Counted from the first letter of the stretch, positions 35,082 to 44,664 are shown. The stretch: DNA of 64,000 nucleotides from an uncultured Lachnospiraceae bacterium (GCA_947177165.1 CAMWTP010000029.1:1-64000); one strand, 5' to 3'. Made by a program: numbers and translations. The notes: a model not told the origin generated them from the sequence alone.

Positions 35082-37764
35082 TGATCTTTTTCCAGTTTGT
35101 GATAACTTCTTCGCAGGCATCAGGATCCATGTCTGCGACAGCTTCACAGAGATTAATGTACAGTTCATGATTTTCGTCGTTGAAACTGTAACCGTCAAGC
35201 GTATGGATGGCGTCATCCATTTTATCCATGTCGAGATCGTCAATGGCCTGTTTCATCTCGGCAAAGACTTCTGTCAGTATGTCTGCCGTGATTGGCGGTT
35301 TTCCTTCTGTCTCCTGCTTTTCGGGGAAGAAGGGGCTCAGGATATTGTGATAGCTCTCGTACATGGCAAGCACATCATCTGTATTCTGGAGAATGATATC
35401 GATATCGTTGGCATTTCCGGCAGCTTCCAGCGCGGCAGCGCGGTCAGAGAGTTCGTCTGCACCGATCTGTCTGGAAGCGCTCTTGAGAGCATGGACTTCC
35501 ACCGTATAGTTGTGCCATTCCTCCTTCTCCTTGTAGGTCCGTATCAGCTTGAGTTTTTTCGGAATCGCATGATAGTAGTCCGCAAGGATAGTCATAAAGA
35601 GATCCTCGCTGCCCAACAGTTTCAGGGCACCTTGGATATTCAGCTCGGGAATATCAGGCAGCACGACCGTTTTCTTGGCTGGAGTGGTTCTGGAACCAGA
35701 GTGTTTTCTGATCTTCTCTTTTGGCAGCCATTTGCGTATTGTGTTGACGAGCATGCGAACCTCAATTGGCTTGGCGACAAAATCATTCATGCCTTCCTTG
35801 ATAAACATCGTTTTGACATCCCCGATGACATTGGCTGTGAGCGCTATGATCGGTACAGCGTCATATTCAGAGTGAAACCGCCTGATGATTCGGGTTGTCT
35901 CGATACCATCCAGTCCAGGCATCATATGATCCATCAGTATCATGTCATATATCGTATCAGATATTTTACTGATTGCGGAATTTCCGCTGAGAGCAGTGTC
36001 AATCTGCATATTCAACGGTTCAAGGAGCCCCTGGGCCACTGTCAGGTTGATAGAGTTATCATCAACAATGAGAATTTTTGCATCCTCAGCAGTAAAATCA
36101 TAATATTCATCGGAGGATACATTCTCAGTCAGGTTGAACACTTCGTGGTTGTAGATGCCGGCCAGTGCCATGACAGACAATGGCTTGTGTACAACCATCA
36201 CGTTGGACGGACTGAAATCTGCAGAGGTATCATACGGAACAGTCACAACCGTATTGAGCTCAGGATGCGAACTTACAAAATCCTGAAGAGTCTGGTCAAA
36301 GTTCCTGGAAGGAACAAACAGATAGATATCTTTCAGGGTATCAGCATGTTCAGTCAGGTATGATATGATATCAGTATCCTTTAGGTCGGTGTAGTCAATA
36401 TCCAGTTTGTGCATATCTCTTTTGAGCTGGATCTGGGCATATGTATTGTCGAGGAAACCAACTGCGTGGCAGGGCGGAGTCTCGGACAGTGTGATGGACG
36501 AATCTGCGTCAATCACTTTCTGGGGAATCGAGAAGGAAAAGGTAGAACCTTCTCCATACACGCTTTCCACTGAGATATCACCGTTCATGAGCGTGACGAG
36601 CTGTTTACTGATAGCGAGTCCCAATCCAGTACCCTCGATATTGCGGTTTCGCTTGCTGTCAACCTGCTGGAAAGACTTGAAGAGCTTCCCAATGTCCTCG
36701 GGTTTGATTCCGATTCCGGTGTCTGATACAGAAAACTGCAGATTGATCGTGTCTGCCGAGACCTGCTCAAAATCATATTTTAAGCAGATCTGTCCCACTC
36801 TGGTAAACTTGGTAGCATTGTTGGCAAGATTGGTAATAATCTGCTTAATGCGAATGCTGTCTCCATAGAGCACCTTGGGGATATCGGGATTGATGTCGAG
36901 CACAAGCTCCACATCGTCCTTGTCAATGCGCGTGCTGATAATGGTTGCGATATCATTGATCATGGATGCAGGTTCGTAATTGGCGGTGACAATATCCATT
37001 TTGCCTGATTCAATTTTTGAGAAGTCAAGGATGTCGTTGATAATAGTGAGCAGTGATTTCCCGGCAGCCTTGATCTGGTTGATATAATTTTTGGCAGTTG
37101 GCGTCATCTCCTCACGCAGAGCCATCTCTGTCATGCCGATGATGGCGTTCATGGGAGTGCGCAGCTCATGGCTTGTGTTTGCAAGGAAATCGGACTTGAG
37201 ATTCGCGGCCTTTTCGATTTCAATGTTTGCCTCTTTCATGATGTACTTGTGGTAAGCAATGCTTGAGAGGGCGCTTGTGAGTGTGTAAAGGAAAAGGGCG
37301 GCATTTTCAAGCTTGTCTTTTTCGACAATCGGCACACTCATCACAGACTGCAGATAGTTAATCAGGTCAATGCCGATCTCTGCTGCAACCTGCATGATCC
37401 GTGTGATGTCGGGCGGGGAGGTGAGAACCTGACCGCCGACAAAGCAGCCGACCATCTTCTCACCAGCCATAATCGGTGCGGCAAAATCCATAAGCCCAGC
37501 ATGGCAGTAATACGTCACGGAAGAACCGACCTTCAAGGCAAGTTCGGCGCCGTGTTTGTCGCATTGCTGGCAGCGCAGACAGCCAATCGGTGAAGTTCGT
37601 GTGTATTTGTTGCAAAAATCAGTAAAATTTGTTCCCTTGGTGACTGGAACGCCCTCGGCATCGGTGATGATAGCTGCAAATCCCGTCATTTTAGAAAAGG
37701 AGTCCTGCAGGCGCTGGAGCATTTCCACTTCAAAGAGATCAGTGATGGTTATCTCATTATTCAT
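35074..37764 (-). CDS. PocR-domain hybrid sensor histidine kinase with receiver and HPt
   Basis: An 896-residue phosphorelay protein with no clear transmembrane segment. The N-terminal PocR sensory domain (about 5-170) has the Cys pattern C51, C62, C65, C68 and C87 of this ligand- or metal-sensing fold. The HisKA domain has His199 in SHELRTPMN. An HATPase domain with DTGIGI and GTGLGLAI follows, then a degenerate receiver-like stretch. A true receiver (ILIVDDN, phospho-Asp in LMDHMMPGLDG) precedes an HPt domain with His758 in VHALKSAS. ATG 37764 is 8 bases from GGAGG. The gene upstream on this strand encodes a receiver protein, its likely partner. Confidence 0.92.
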   Translation of the reverse strand: MNNEITITDLFEVEMLQRLQDSFSKMTGFAAIITDAEGVPVTKGTNFTDFCNKYTRTSPIGCLRCQQCDKHGAELALKVGSSVTYYCHAGLMDFAAPIMAGEKMVGCFVGGQVLTSPPDITRIMQVAAEIGIDLINYLQSVMSVPIVEKDKLENAALFLYTLTSALSSIAYHKYIMKEANIEIEKAANLKSDFLANTSHELRTPMNAIIGMTEMALREEMTPTAKNYINQIKAAGKSLLTIINDILDFSKIESGKMDIVTANYEPASMINDIATIISTRIDKDDVELVLDINPDIPKVLYGDSIRIKQIITNLANNATKFTRVGQICLKYDFEQVSADTINLQFSVSDTGIGIKPEDIGKLFKSFQQVDSKRNRNIEGTGLGLAISKQLVTLMNGDISVESVYGEGSTFSFSIPQKVIDADSSITLSETPPCHAVGFLDNTYAQIQLKRDMHKLDIDYTDLKDTDIISYLTEHADTLKDIYLFVPSRNFDQTLQDFVSSHPELNTVVTVPYDTSADFSPSNVMVVHKPLSVMALAGIYNHEVFNLTENVSSDEYYDFTAEDAKILIVDDNSINLTVAQGLLEPLNMQIDTALSGNSAISKISDTIYDMILMDHMMPGLDGIETTRIIRRFHSEYDAVPIIALTANVIGDVKTMFIKEGMNDFVAKPIEVRMLVNTIRKWLPKEKIRKHSGSRTTPAKKTVVLPDIPELNIQGALKLLGSEDLFMTILADYYHAIPKKLKLIRTYKEKEEWHNYTVEVHALKSASRQIGADELSDRAAALEAAGNANDIDIILQNTDDVLAMYESYHNILSPFFPEKQETEGKPPITADILTEVFAEMKQAIDDLDMDKMDDAIHTLDGYSFNDENHELYINLCEAVADMDPDACEEVITNWKKIIN

Positions 37765-37789
37765 ATGATATGCCTCCAATCCAATACGG

Positions 37790-38683
37790 TTAATCTACCA
37801 GTTCCTTGATTTTGGCAAGTAGTGATTCCTTGTCAACAGGCTTCAACAGATATCCCTGCGGCTTTAGTGCAAGCGCGCTCTTGATTTTTTCCACGTCGTT
37901 GATTCCAGTGAGAAATACAACGGGAATCGTCGAGAGGTAGGGATCCTTCCGAAGTTCTTCCAGGACAGCCGGTCCATTCATCTCCGGCATTTCATAGTCG
38001 AGAAGAATCAGGCTGACTTCTTTTGTGCTCAGGAAACGCAGTGCTATCTTTCCGCTGATCGCAGTGGCAACCTCATATCGGGTATCCAGATATCCTTTGA
38101 TGGTTTTGTGAATGATGGTGGCATCGTCGATGACAAGGATGCGGTGACGGTCTGGAGCTTCCGGCTGTCTTCCGCCGATCTCTTTGGAATCGGGTTCCTT
38201 CTCTACCGTATCGAACGCTGTGTCAAGCTTTGCAAGCGTGTCAAACGCAGCGGCTGCGTTGGCATCCAATGCTTTTGCGAGCGATATGTTTGCCGGTGAG
38301 GACAGAGAGGACTTATGCCTTTTGATAAATCTTGTGATCGTATCCTCCATGTCAGTAGTGGACATTGGAAGCTTAATGCTCAGTTCGGGAACGCAGTTCG
38401 GAATCTTGGATGCAAAATCCAGACTGGCGGCATCCCCGATTGCGGCAAAGGGGATATCGCCTTTTCCCAGCACATCGTGAAAGCTTGCAATGGTGACGAG
38501 GTCGTCTCTTGTCTCCGCGCGCATACAGTAGATGAAAATGTCAGGGTTGAAGTATTGGACATGATTTTTCAGATCATCGAACTGAATAGATGACGTCATG
38601 CACTCAAATGCAAAATCCATTTGCAGAAAAAAATTGCTGATGAGTTTTTTGCTGTTTCCAGCCAGCAGTACCTTATATTTCAT
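37790..38683 (-). CDS. Two-domain response regulator without DNA-binding output
   Basis: A 297-residue protein. Residues 1-120 look like a degenerate receiver fold (YKVLLAGNSKKLI, PDIFIYCMR) lacking the acidic pocket. After an Ala/Asp-rich linker, residues 170-297 form a canonical receiver (ILVIDDATIIHK, phospho-Asp in LLDYEMPEMNG, conserved Thr in FLTG, Lys in LLKP). There is no output domain, so it probably passes phosphate or acts by protein contact with the hybrid kinase encoded 25 bp downstream. ATG 38683 follows AGGAGG; a longer in-frame extension to 38866 has no such site. Confidence 0.9.
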   Translation of the reverse strand: MKYKVLLAGNSKKLISNFFLQMDFAFECMTSSIQFDDLKNHVQYFNPDIFIYCMRAETRDDLVTIASFHDVLGKGDIPFAAIGDAASLDFASKIPNCVPELSIKLPMSTTDMEDTITRFIKRHKSSLSSPANISLAKALDANAAAAFDTLAKLDTAFDTVEKEPDSKEIGGRQPEAPDRHRILVIDDATIIHKTIKGYLDTRYEVATAISGKIALRFLSTKEVSLILLDYEMPEMNGPAVLEELRKDPYLSTIPVVFLTGINDVEKIKSALALKPQGYLLKPVDKESLLAKIKELVD

Positions 38684-38719
38684 TGAATTGTCCTCCTGGT
38701 ATGTACTATTGTTGGCAAA

Positions 38720-38759
38720 ATTATTGTCATAAGATATCAAATAGGAATTTGACAATAAT
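38720..38759 (-). promoter_or_regulatory. Inverted repeat upstream of the response regulator gene
   Basis: Perfect 10-bp inverted repeats ATTATTGTCA (38720-38729) and TGACAATAAT (38750-38759) are separated by 20 bp, or two helical turns. They sit 37 bp before the response regulator start and overlap a possible -35 (TTGTCA on the minus strand). This is a candidate operator. Confidence 0.5.
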
Positions 38760-38895
38760 ATTAGGTTTATTTTATCATAAAAAACGAAAAGAATAAATAA
38801 AAAAATAGATTTTACCAAAGGATTTGAAAAAAGAGGGGCGATGTCCCGGAGGACAGGAACCCACAAGCGCGCTGTGTATGGCAGATTTGGAACAG

Positions 38896-38933
38896 AACAG
38901 CCCTCAACTGCATGGCGGCAGTTGAGGGCTGTT
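38896..38933 (-). terminator. Hairpin terminator after carB
   Basis: A perfect 16-bp stem (38896-38911 with 38918-38933) with a 6-base loop lies 20 bp beyond the carB stop. The T run in the carB direction is poor (TTCTGTTCC); the opposite direction ends in TTTT. Confidence 0.7.
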
Positions 38934-38952
38934 TTCCAAGTGCGATCGATTT

Positions 38953-41900
38953 TTAAAGCTTGTCTTTGATCTCGCTGTGAAGCTGCTGCAGCGATTTGAC
39001 ATCGGCATTGCCGTTTTTCTGGACATATAAGATGCCCTTTGCGGTGGCTCTTGCCCCAGCGATGGTGGTCATGTAGGGAACTCTGCCCTTGATCGCAGCT
39101 TTTCTGAGATAGCTGTCATCGTGGACACTGTCCTTGCCGACGGGAGAGTTTATGATCAGGTCAATGCTGCCGTTTGTGATGAGGTCGAGGATATTCGGGC
39201 GACCCTCATGGAGCTTCTTGACAGGTTCCGCGTCAATTCCGGCTTCAGTGATGATGTTGTATGTCCCCTGGGTTGCGAGAATCTCAAATCCGGCATCGTG
39301 GAACAGCTGCGCGATCTCGACAACTTCCGGCTTGTCCTTGCCGTTGACAGAGATCAGTACCGTCCCGCCAAGCGGCAGCTGTGTCTGGGTTGCCTCCTGC
39401 GCCTTGTAGAAAGCCTCGCCATAATAGGGCGACAGTCCGAGCACCTCGCCTGTCGAGCGCATTTCTGGTCCGAGTACCGGGTCTACTTCCGGGAACATGT
39501 TGAACGGGAAGACCGCTTCCTTCACGCCATAGTACGGAATGTCCTTCTCCTTCAGATCTGGCACGGGAGACGGGCGTGAGGTGATCTCCGATGTAATGAT
39601 GTCGGTTGCAAGCGGCACCATGCGGATATTGCACACTTTGGAGACAAGCGGCACCGTACGCGATGCGCGCGGGTTGGCCTCGAGCACATAGACTTTTCCT
39701 TTTTCGATTGCGTACTGCATGTTCATCAAGCCTTTGACGTGCATTTCCTCTGCGATTTTCTTCGTGTATTCCTTGATGGTCGCCACATTTTCTGCGGTGA
39801 TATGCACGCTTGGGATAATGCAGGCGGAGTCGCCGGAGTGGACGCCCGCAAGCTCGATGTGCTCCATGACTGCAGGAACGAAAGCGTGTGTGCCGTCGCT
39901 GATCGCGTCCGCCTCGCACTCGAGCGCGTGATTCAGGAAGCGGTCAATTAAGATCGGTCTGTCGGGAGTCACGCCGACGGCTGCATTCATGTATCCAGCC
40001 ATGCTCTCATCGTCATACACGACTTCCATACCGCGTCCTCCTAACACATAGGATGGGCGAACCATAACCGGGTAGCCGATTTTCTGGGCGATTTCCAGCG
40101 CCTCCTCAACGGTCGTGGCCATACCGGCTTCCGGCATTGGAATGCCGAGCTTGTCCATCATGGAGCGGAACAGGTCGCGGTCCTCTGCAAGGTCGATCAC
40201 AGAAGGGGGCGTTCCAAGGATTTTCACGCCGTTTTTCTCGAGTTCCGACGCCAAATTGAGCGGTGTCTGACCGCCGAACTGCGCGATGACGCCGAGCGGT
40301 TTTTCTTTGTGGTAGATGCTGAGCACATCTTCCAGTGTGAGCGGTTCAAAGTAAAGCTTGTCGGACGTATCGTAATCGGTTGAGACAGTTTCCGGGTTAC
40401 AGTTTACAATGATGGTCTCAAAGCCAAGCTCCTTCAATGCCAGTGAGGCGTGAACACAGCAGTAGTCAAACTCGATGCCCTGACCGATTCTGTTTGGTCC
40501 GCCGCCGAGGATCATGATCTTTGGCCTGTCTGTATGGACGGGGTTTTTGTCCTGGACAGTCCCTCCGGCCATGGCATTGTAGGTGGAGTAGTAGTATGCG
40601 CTGTCGGGAGTGCCGCTCACATGAACGCCTTCCCATGCCTCCTCCACACCGAGTTCAATTCGCTTGTCTCTGATAGTATCCTCCGGAATTTCCAGAATCT
40701 GGCTCAGGTATTTGTCAGAAAAGCCGTTTTTCTTGGCAGAAATCAAAGCTTCGTCAGACGGAAGTGAGCCTTTGGATCTGACAAGCGCTTCCTCCTCCTC
40801 GACGAGCTCCTGCATCTGCCTGACGAAATAGTGTTTTACTTTGGTGATGTCATAGATTTCGTCAACGGTCGCACCTTTTCGCAGCGCCTCGTACATGATA
40901 AAATGGCGGTCGCTGGAGGGATGCGCGAGCATGAGCAGCAGCTCTTCTTTTGTCCTGGTGTCGTAGTCCCTGGCGTGACCGAGTCCGTATCTGCCGGTCT
41001 CGAGGCTGCGGATTGCTTTCTGGAATGCTTCTTTGTAGGTCTTGCCAATGCTCATGACCTCGCCGACAGCGCGCATCTGTGTGCCGAGCTTGTCCTCTAC
41101 ACCTTTGAATTTCTCGAAAGCCCAGCGTGCGAACTTGATCACGACATAGTCGCCGTCGGGAACATACTTGTCCAAAGTGCCGTACTTGCCGCACTCAATA
41201 TCCTTCAGCGTCAGTCCGGCTGCAAGCATGGCGGAGACGAGCGCGATCGGGAAGCCGGTTGCCTTGGATGCAAGCGCGGAGGAACGGGAAGTTCTGGGGT
41301 TGATCTCGATCACGACGATGCGGTCCGTGACGGGGTCGTGGGCAAACTGCACGTTGGTGCCGCCGATCACCTGAACGGAATCTACGATGCGGTACGCCTG
41401 TTCCTGGAGCCGTTTCTGGAGCTCCACGGAGATTGTGAGCATCGGAGCGGAGCAGAAGGAATCGCCGGTGTGGGTTCCCAGAGGGTCAATATTCTCGATA
41501 AAGCAGACCGTGATCATGTTGCCCTCGGCGTCACGCACGATTTCAAGCTCCAACTCCTCCCAGCCAAGGATGGACTCCTCGACGAGAACCTGTCCGACAA
41601 GGCTTGCCTGCAGGCCGCGCGCACAGACCGTTTTTAACTCTTCCTTATTATAGACGAGTCCGCCGCCCGCACCGCCCATGGTGTATGCCGGGCGCAGAAC
41701 GACGGGATAACCGAGCTTGTCGGCGATGGCGAGTGCCTCCTCGACACTGTAGGAGACTTCACTCCTTGCCATCTCAATGCCGATGGCGTCCATGGATTTC
41801 TTGAACTCGATGCGGTCCTCGCCGCGCTCGATGGCGTCAACCTGCACACCGATTACCTGCACATGATATTTGTCAAGAACGCCTTCTTTGGCAAGCTCTG

Positions 41901-42198
41901 CACAGAGGTTTAATCCGGACTGGCCTCCGAGGTTTGGAAGGAGTGCGTCCGGGCGCTCCTTGGCAATAATCTGCTCTAAGCGGCGGACATTTAATGGTTC
42001 GATGTAAGTTACATCTGCAATCTCCGGGTCGGTCATGATGGTTGCGGGGTTTGAGTTGACTAACACAATTTCATAACCAAGCTTCCTGAGGGCTTTGCAG
42101 GCTTGTGTTCCGGAATAGTCGAACTCACACGCCTGTCCGATAATAATCGGACCGGAACCGATGATCAGGACTTTGTTGATATCATTTCTTTTCGGCAT
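38953..42198 (-). CDS. carB: Carbamoyl-phosphate synthase large subunit
   Basis: Makes carbamoyl phosphate from bicarbonate, ATP and glutamine-derived ammonia for pyrimidine and arginine synthesis. The 1081-residue length is standard. It has the two homologous ATP-grasp halves (first from KVLIIGSGPIIIGQACEFDYSG, second from KIMILGGGPNRIGQGIEFDYC). The C-terminal MGS-like regulatory domain (about 935-1081) contains VKKLHEGRPNI and LIINSPVG. ATG 42198 is 7 bases from GGAGG; the longer frame to 42267 is unlikely. No carA lies beside it, which is unusual; the small subunit must be elsewhere. It follows iorA-iorB on the same strand. Confidence 0.97.
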   Translation of the reverse strand: MPKRNDINKVLIIGSGPIIIGQACEFDYSGTQACKALRKLGYEIVLVNSNPATIMTDPEIADVTYIEPLNVRRLEQIIAKERPDALLPNLGGQSGLNLCAELAKEGVLDKYHVQVIGVQVDAIERGEDRIEFKKSMDAIGIEMARSEVSYSVEEALAIADKLGYPVVLRPAYTMGGAGGGLVYNKEELKTVCARGLQASLVGQVLVEESILGWEELELEIVRDAEGNMITVCFIENIDPLGTHTGDSFCSAPMLTISVELQKRLQEQAYRIVDSVQVIGGTNVQFAHDPVTDRIVVIEINPRTSRSSALASKATGFPIALVSAMLAAGLTLKDIECGKYGTLDKYVPDGDYVVIKFARWAFEKFKGVEDKLGTQMRAVGEVMSIGKTYKEAFQKAIRSLETGRYGLGHARDYDTRTKEELLLMLAHPSSDRHFIMYEALRKGATVDEIYDITKVKHYFVRQMQELVEEEEALVRSKGSLPSDEALISAKKNGFSDKYLSQILEIPEDTIRDKRIELGVEEAWEGVHVSGTPDSAYYYSTYNAMAGGTVQDKNPVHTDRPKIMILGGGPNRIGQGIEFDYCCVHASLALKELGFETIIVNCNPETVSTDYDTSDKLYFEPLTLEDVLSIYHKEKPLGVIAQFGGQTPLNLASELEKNGVKILGTPPSVIDLAEDRDLFRSMMDKLGIPMPEAGMATTVEEALEIAQKIGYPVMVRPSYVLGGRGMEVVYDDESMAGYMNAAVGVTPDRPILIDRFLNHALECEADAISDGTHAFVPAVMEHIELAGVHSGDSACIIPSVHITAENVATIKEYTKKIAEEMHVKGLMNMQYAIEKGKVYVLEANPRASRTVPLVSKVCNIRMVPLATDIITSEITSRPSPVPDLKEKDIPYYGVKEAVFPFNMFPEVDPVLGPEMRSTGEVLGLSPYYGEAFYKAQEATQTQLPLGGTVLISVNGKDKPEVVEIAQLFHDAGFEILATQGTYNIITEAGIDAEPVKKLHEGRPNILDLITNGSIDLIINSPVGKDSVHDDSYLRKAAIKGRVPYMTTIAGARATAKGILYVQKNGNADVKSLQQLHSEIKDKL

Positions 42199-42245
42199 AA
42201 TAAACCTCCATTTACAATAATATATATCAGCGTAAATCATTGAAA

Positions 42246-42291
42246 CAAAAAGCGAAGCTTTTTGCAAGACGAGCGCGTATGCGCTCGTCTT
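42246..42291 (-). repeat. Double-hairpin element between iorB and carB
   Basis: Two perfect stem-loops separated by one base: CAAAAAGC-gaa-GCTTTTTG (42246-42264) and AAGACGAGCGC-gtat-GCGCTCGTCTT (42266-42291). The last base belongs to the iorB stop codon. Read on the plus strand, order, spacing and arm ends (A-run plus GC; then AGAC...GTCT with a 4-base loop) copy hairpins 2 and 3 of the element at 21272-21320. It may also act as a terminator for iorB. Confidence 0.6.
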
Positions 42292-42860
42292 TACATTGCA
42301 TAACCAGCCTCAAATGCCGCCTTGTTGATCTCGACGGTCTTTGGCGGAACGGTGGACTCAATGACTTCGAGCCACTGTTCTTTGTCAAAATCCATGCGTT
42401 TTGCGGCGACACCGACGACGATTGTATTGAATACCTTGGCATTTCCGAGCTTTTTTGCTTCCTCCATGGCGTCGACATCGACCACGTTGTAGTCTTTTTT
42501 CAGATTTTCGATAATATTCTCAGGATACTGCGCGGCGCCTGTCACAACGGTGATCGGGTCAATCCGCTGGTCATTCACGATAATAACGCCGTCTTTTTTC
42601 AGGAAATGGGCGTATCGCAGAGCTTCGAGCCGCTCAAAGGCAATCAGCACGTCTGCCTGTCCTTCCTCCACGATGGGTTCTGCGACAGAGTCGCCGTAGC
42701 GCACGAAAGTGACAACGCTTCCACCGCGCTGTGCCATGCCATGTACCTCGGAGAGCTTTACATCATAGCCTGCCTTCGTGATGATGCCGCCAAGGATACG
42801 GCTTGTGAGCAGTGTACCCTGACCGCCCACGCCTACGATCATTATATTTTTAGTAGTCAT
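42291..42860 (-). CDS. iorB: Indolepyruvate ferredoxin oxidoreductase beta subunit
   Basis: Smaller subunit of the enzyme that oxidatively decarboxylates arylpyruvates (from aromatic amino acids) to aryl-acetyl-CoA with reduced ferredoxin. The 189 residues contain MIVGVGGQGTLLTSRILG and VHGMAQRGGSVVTFVRYG, typical of the 2-oxoacid oxidoreductase gamma/beta domain. The start codon is preceded by GGAGG at a long 13-base spacing. It follows iorA by 67 bp on the same strand. The stop codon touches a double hairpin. Confidence 0.95.
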   Translation of the reverse strand: MTTKNIMIVGVGGQGTLLTSRILGGIITKAGYDVKLSEVHGMAQRGGSVVTFVRYGDSVAEPIVEEGQADVLIAFERLEALRYAHFLKKDGVIIVNDQRIDPITVVTGAAQYPENIIENLKKDYNVVDVDAMEEAKKLGNAKVFNTIVVGVAAKRMDFDKEQWLEVIESTVPPKTVEINKAAFEAGYAM

Positions 42861-42927
42861 TATATTATTTTAACCTCCGTATTTGATGCACCTGCGAAAA
42901 CGGCGCAATGATAGTTGTCTGTAAGTT

Positions 42928-44664
42928 TTATTCGACACGTTCAATCGCGTCAAATTTGCAGCGCTTCATACACAGGCCACAGCCATTACACATGGTATCG
43001 TCTATTTTGACAGTTCCGTCCTCGTTTTTGGTGAGGGCAGGGCAGCCGGGAACGAGACACATACCGCATTTTTTACACTTTTCAGGTATGGCAATGCATT
43101 TTGCTTTGGTAGCCTGCGATTTTAAGAGTGCGCAGGGAGCACAGACAATAATGACGGAGACCTCATCGCGGGCAACTTCGCGCTTTACGACAGTCTCCAG
43201 CTCATCAATGTCAAAAGCATCGACTTCGTACACATGCTCGACACCGATTGCCTTACACAGGTGGTAGAGGCTGATTGCCTTTGTCTCCTTGCCGTTGAGC
43301 ATCTTTCCGGTAGCGGCATGGTCCTGGTGGCCTGTCATACCCGTGGTGGAGTTGTCAAGAATCAGCACCGTGCCGGTGGACTGGTTATACACCATGTTCA
43401 TCAGGGAGTTGACGCCTGTGTGGAGGAATGTGGAGTCTCCGATCAGTGCCACCCAGTTCTTGATGTAGTCTTTGCCCTTTGCCTTCTCCATGCCGTGTAA
43501 GGTGGAGATGGAAGCGCCCATGCACACAGTCGTGTCGATGACATTTAACGGTGCGACTGCGCCGAGGGTGTAGCAGCCGATATCGCCGGCACCGTGGATG
43601 CCAAGCTTTTTCAGGACGGAGAACGTGCTTCTGTGCGGGCAGCCGGGGCACAGAATAGGAGGGCGCGCCGGTACCTGTGCAGGTGCGGCAGTCTCAGTCT
43701 TCATGCCAAGGACGCGCTCGCGGATCATGTTGGCGCTGTACTCACCCTGCAGCGTGAAGAGTTCCTTGCCGATACAGTCGATGCCCCAGGATTTGACCTG
43801 CTCCTCAATCAATGGCTCAAGTTCTTCGAAAATATAGAGTTTGTCAACTTTGGAGGCAAATTCTTCAATCAATTTCCGCGGAAGAGGGTGCACAAGACCA
43901 AGCTTCAGCACGCTGGCATTTGGCATTGCCTCCACCACATATGTATAGGGAATGCCGCTCGTGATAAATCCGACGGAGGTGTCTTTATAAACGGCCTTGT
44001 TGATCGCGAAATCGCAGGCATCCTCTGCCATCTGTTTCAGGCGGTTTTCCACATGGACATGGCGTCCTTTGGCGTTGCCGGGCATCATGACATGTTTTGC
44101 CGCGTTCCGCTCGTAAGGCTTGTCCGGAATCTCCTGCCGCTCCTCGAGGGTGACAGGACCCTGGGAATGTGCCAGTCTGGTGGTGGTTCTTATCATAACA
44201 GGTGTGTCGTACCGCTCACTGTACTCGAAGGCAAGCTTGGTGAAGTCCTTTGCCTCCTGGGAGTCGGACGGCTCCAGGACGGGAACCTGCGCCACGCGTG
44301 CCACACAGCGGGAGTCCTGCTCATTTTGTGAAGAGTAGAGCCCGGGATCGTCCGCCGCTGCAAGGACAAGACCGCCGTTTGCTCCGATGTAGGATACTGT
44401 GTAGAGCGGGTCGCTCGCCACATTGACACCGACCATTTTCATGGATGCCAGGGCGCGCACGCCGCTGATGGATGCGCCGATGGCAACTTCCATGGCGACT
44501 TTCTCATTCGGAGCCCACTCTGCGTAGATTTCCGGGTATTTTACGATATTTTCACTGATTTCGGTGCTGGGAGTTCCGGGGTAAGCGCTGGACACTTTGA
44601 CGCCGGCCTCATAGGCACCGCGGGCAATCGCTTCATTGCCTAACATGATTTTCGTTTCGCTCAT
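42928..44664 (-). CDS. iorA: Indolepyruvate ferredoxin oxidoreductase alpha subunit
   Basis: Large subunit of indolepyruvate:ferredoxin oxidoreductase, 578 residues. The pyrimidine-binding domain comes first (ARGAYEAGVKVSSAYPGTPSTEI). The thiamine pyrophosphate-binding domain includes GDIGCYTLG, then GDSTFLHTGVNSLMN and DNSTTGMTGHQDH. The C-terminus carries a two-cluster ferredoxin domain with CKKCGMCLVPGCP and CNGCGLCMKRC, close to CxxCxxC-type [4Fe-4S] motifs. It supports fermentation of aromatic amino acids or, in reverse, their synthesis from aryl acids. AAAGGAA precedes the start. Co-transcribed with iorB and perhaps carB. Confidence 0.96.
   Translation of the reverse strand: MSETKIMLGNEAIARGAYEAGVKVSSAYPGTPSTEISENIVKYPEIYAEWAPNEKVAMEVAIGASISGVRALASMKMVGVNVASDPLYTVSYIGANGGLVLAAADDPGLYSSQNEQDSRCVARVAQVPVLEPSDSQEAKDFTKLAFEYSERYDTPVMIRTTTRLAHSQGPVTLEERQEIPDKPYERNAAKHVMMPGNAKGRHVHVENRLKQMAEDACDFAINKAVYKDTSVGFITSGIPYTYVVEAMPNASVLKLGLVHPLPRKLIEEFASKVDKLYIFEELEPLIEEQVKSWGIDCIGKELFTLQGEYSANMIRERVLGMKTETAAPAQVPARPPILCPGCPHRSTFSVLKKLGIHGAGDIGCYTLGAVAPLNVIDTTVCMGASISTLHGMEKAKGKDYIKNWVALIGDSTFLHTGVNSLMNMVYNQSTGTVLILDNSTTGMTGHQDHAATGKMLNGKETKAISLYHLCKAIGVEHVYEVDAFDIDELETVVKREVARDEVSVIIVCAPCALLKSQATKAKCIAIPEKCKKCGMCLVPGCPALTKNEDGTVKIDDTMCNGCGLCMKRCKFDAIERVE

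Noticed and set aside
35059-36363. 434-codon open frame on the plus strand opposite the hybrid kinase gene
   Set aside because: It lies fully within a well-supported kinase gene on the other strand, has no ribosome binding site or family motif, and its composition reflects the antisense of coding DNA.
40831-41637. 268-codon open frame opposite carB
   Set aside because: It is an antisense shadow; carB is complete and strongly conserved here.
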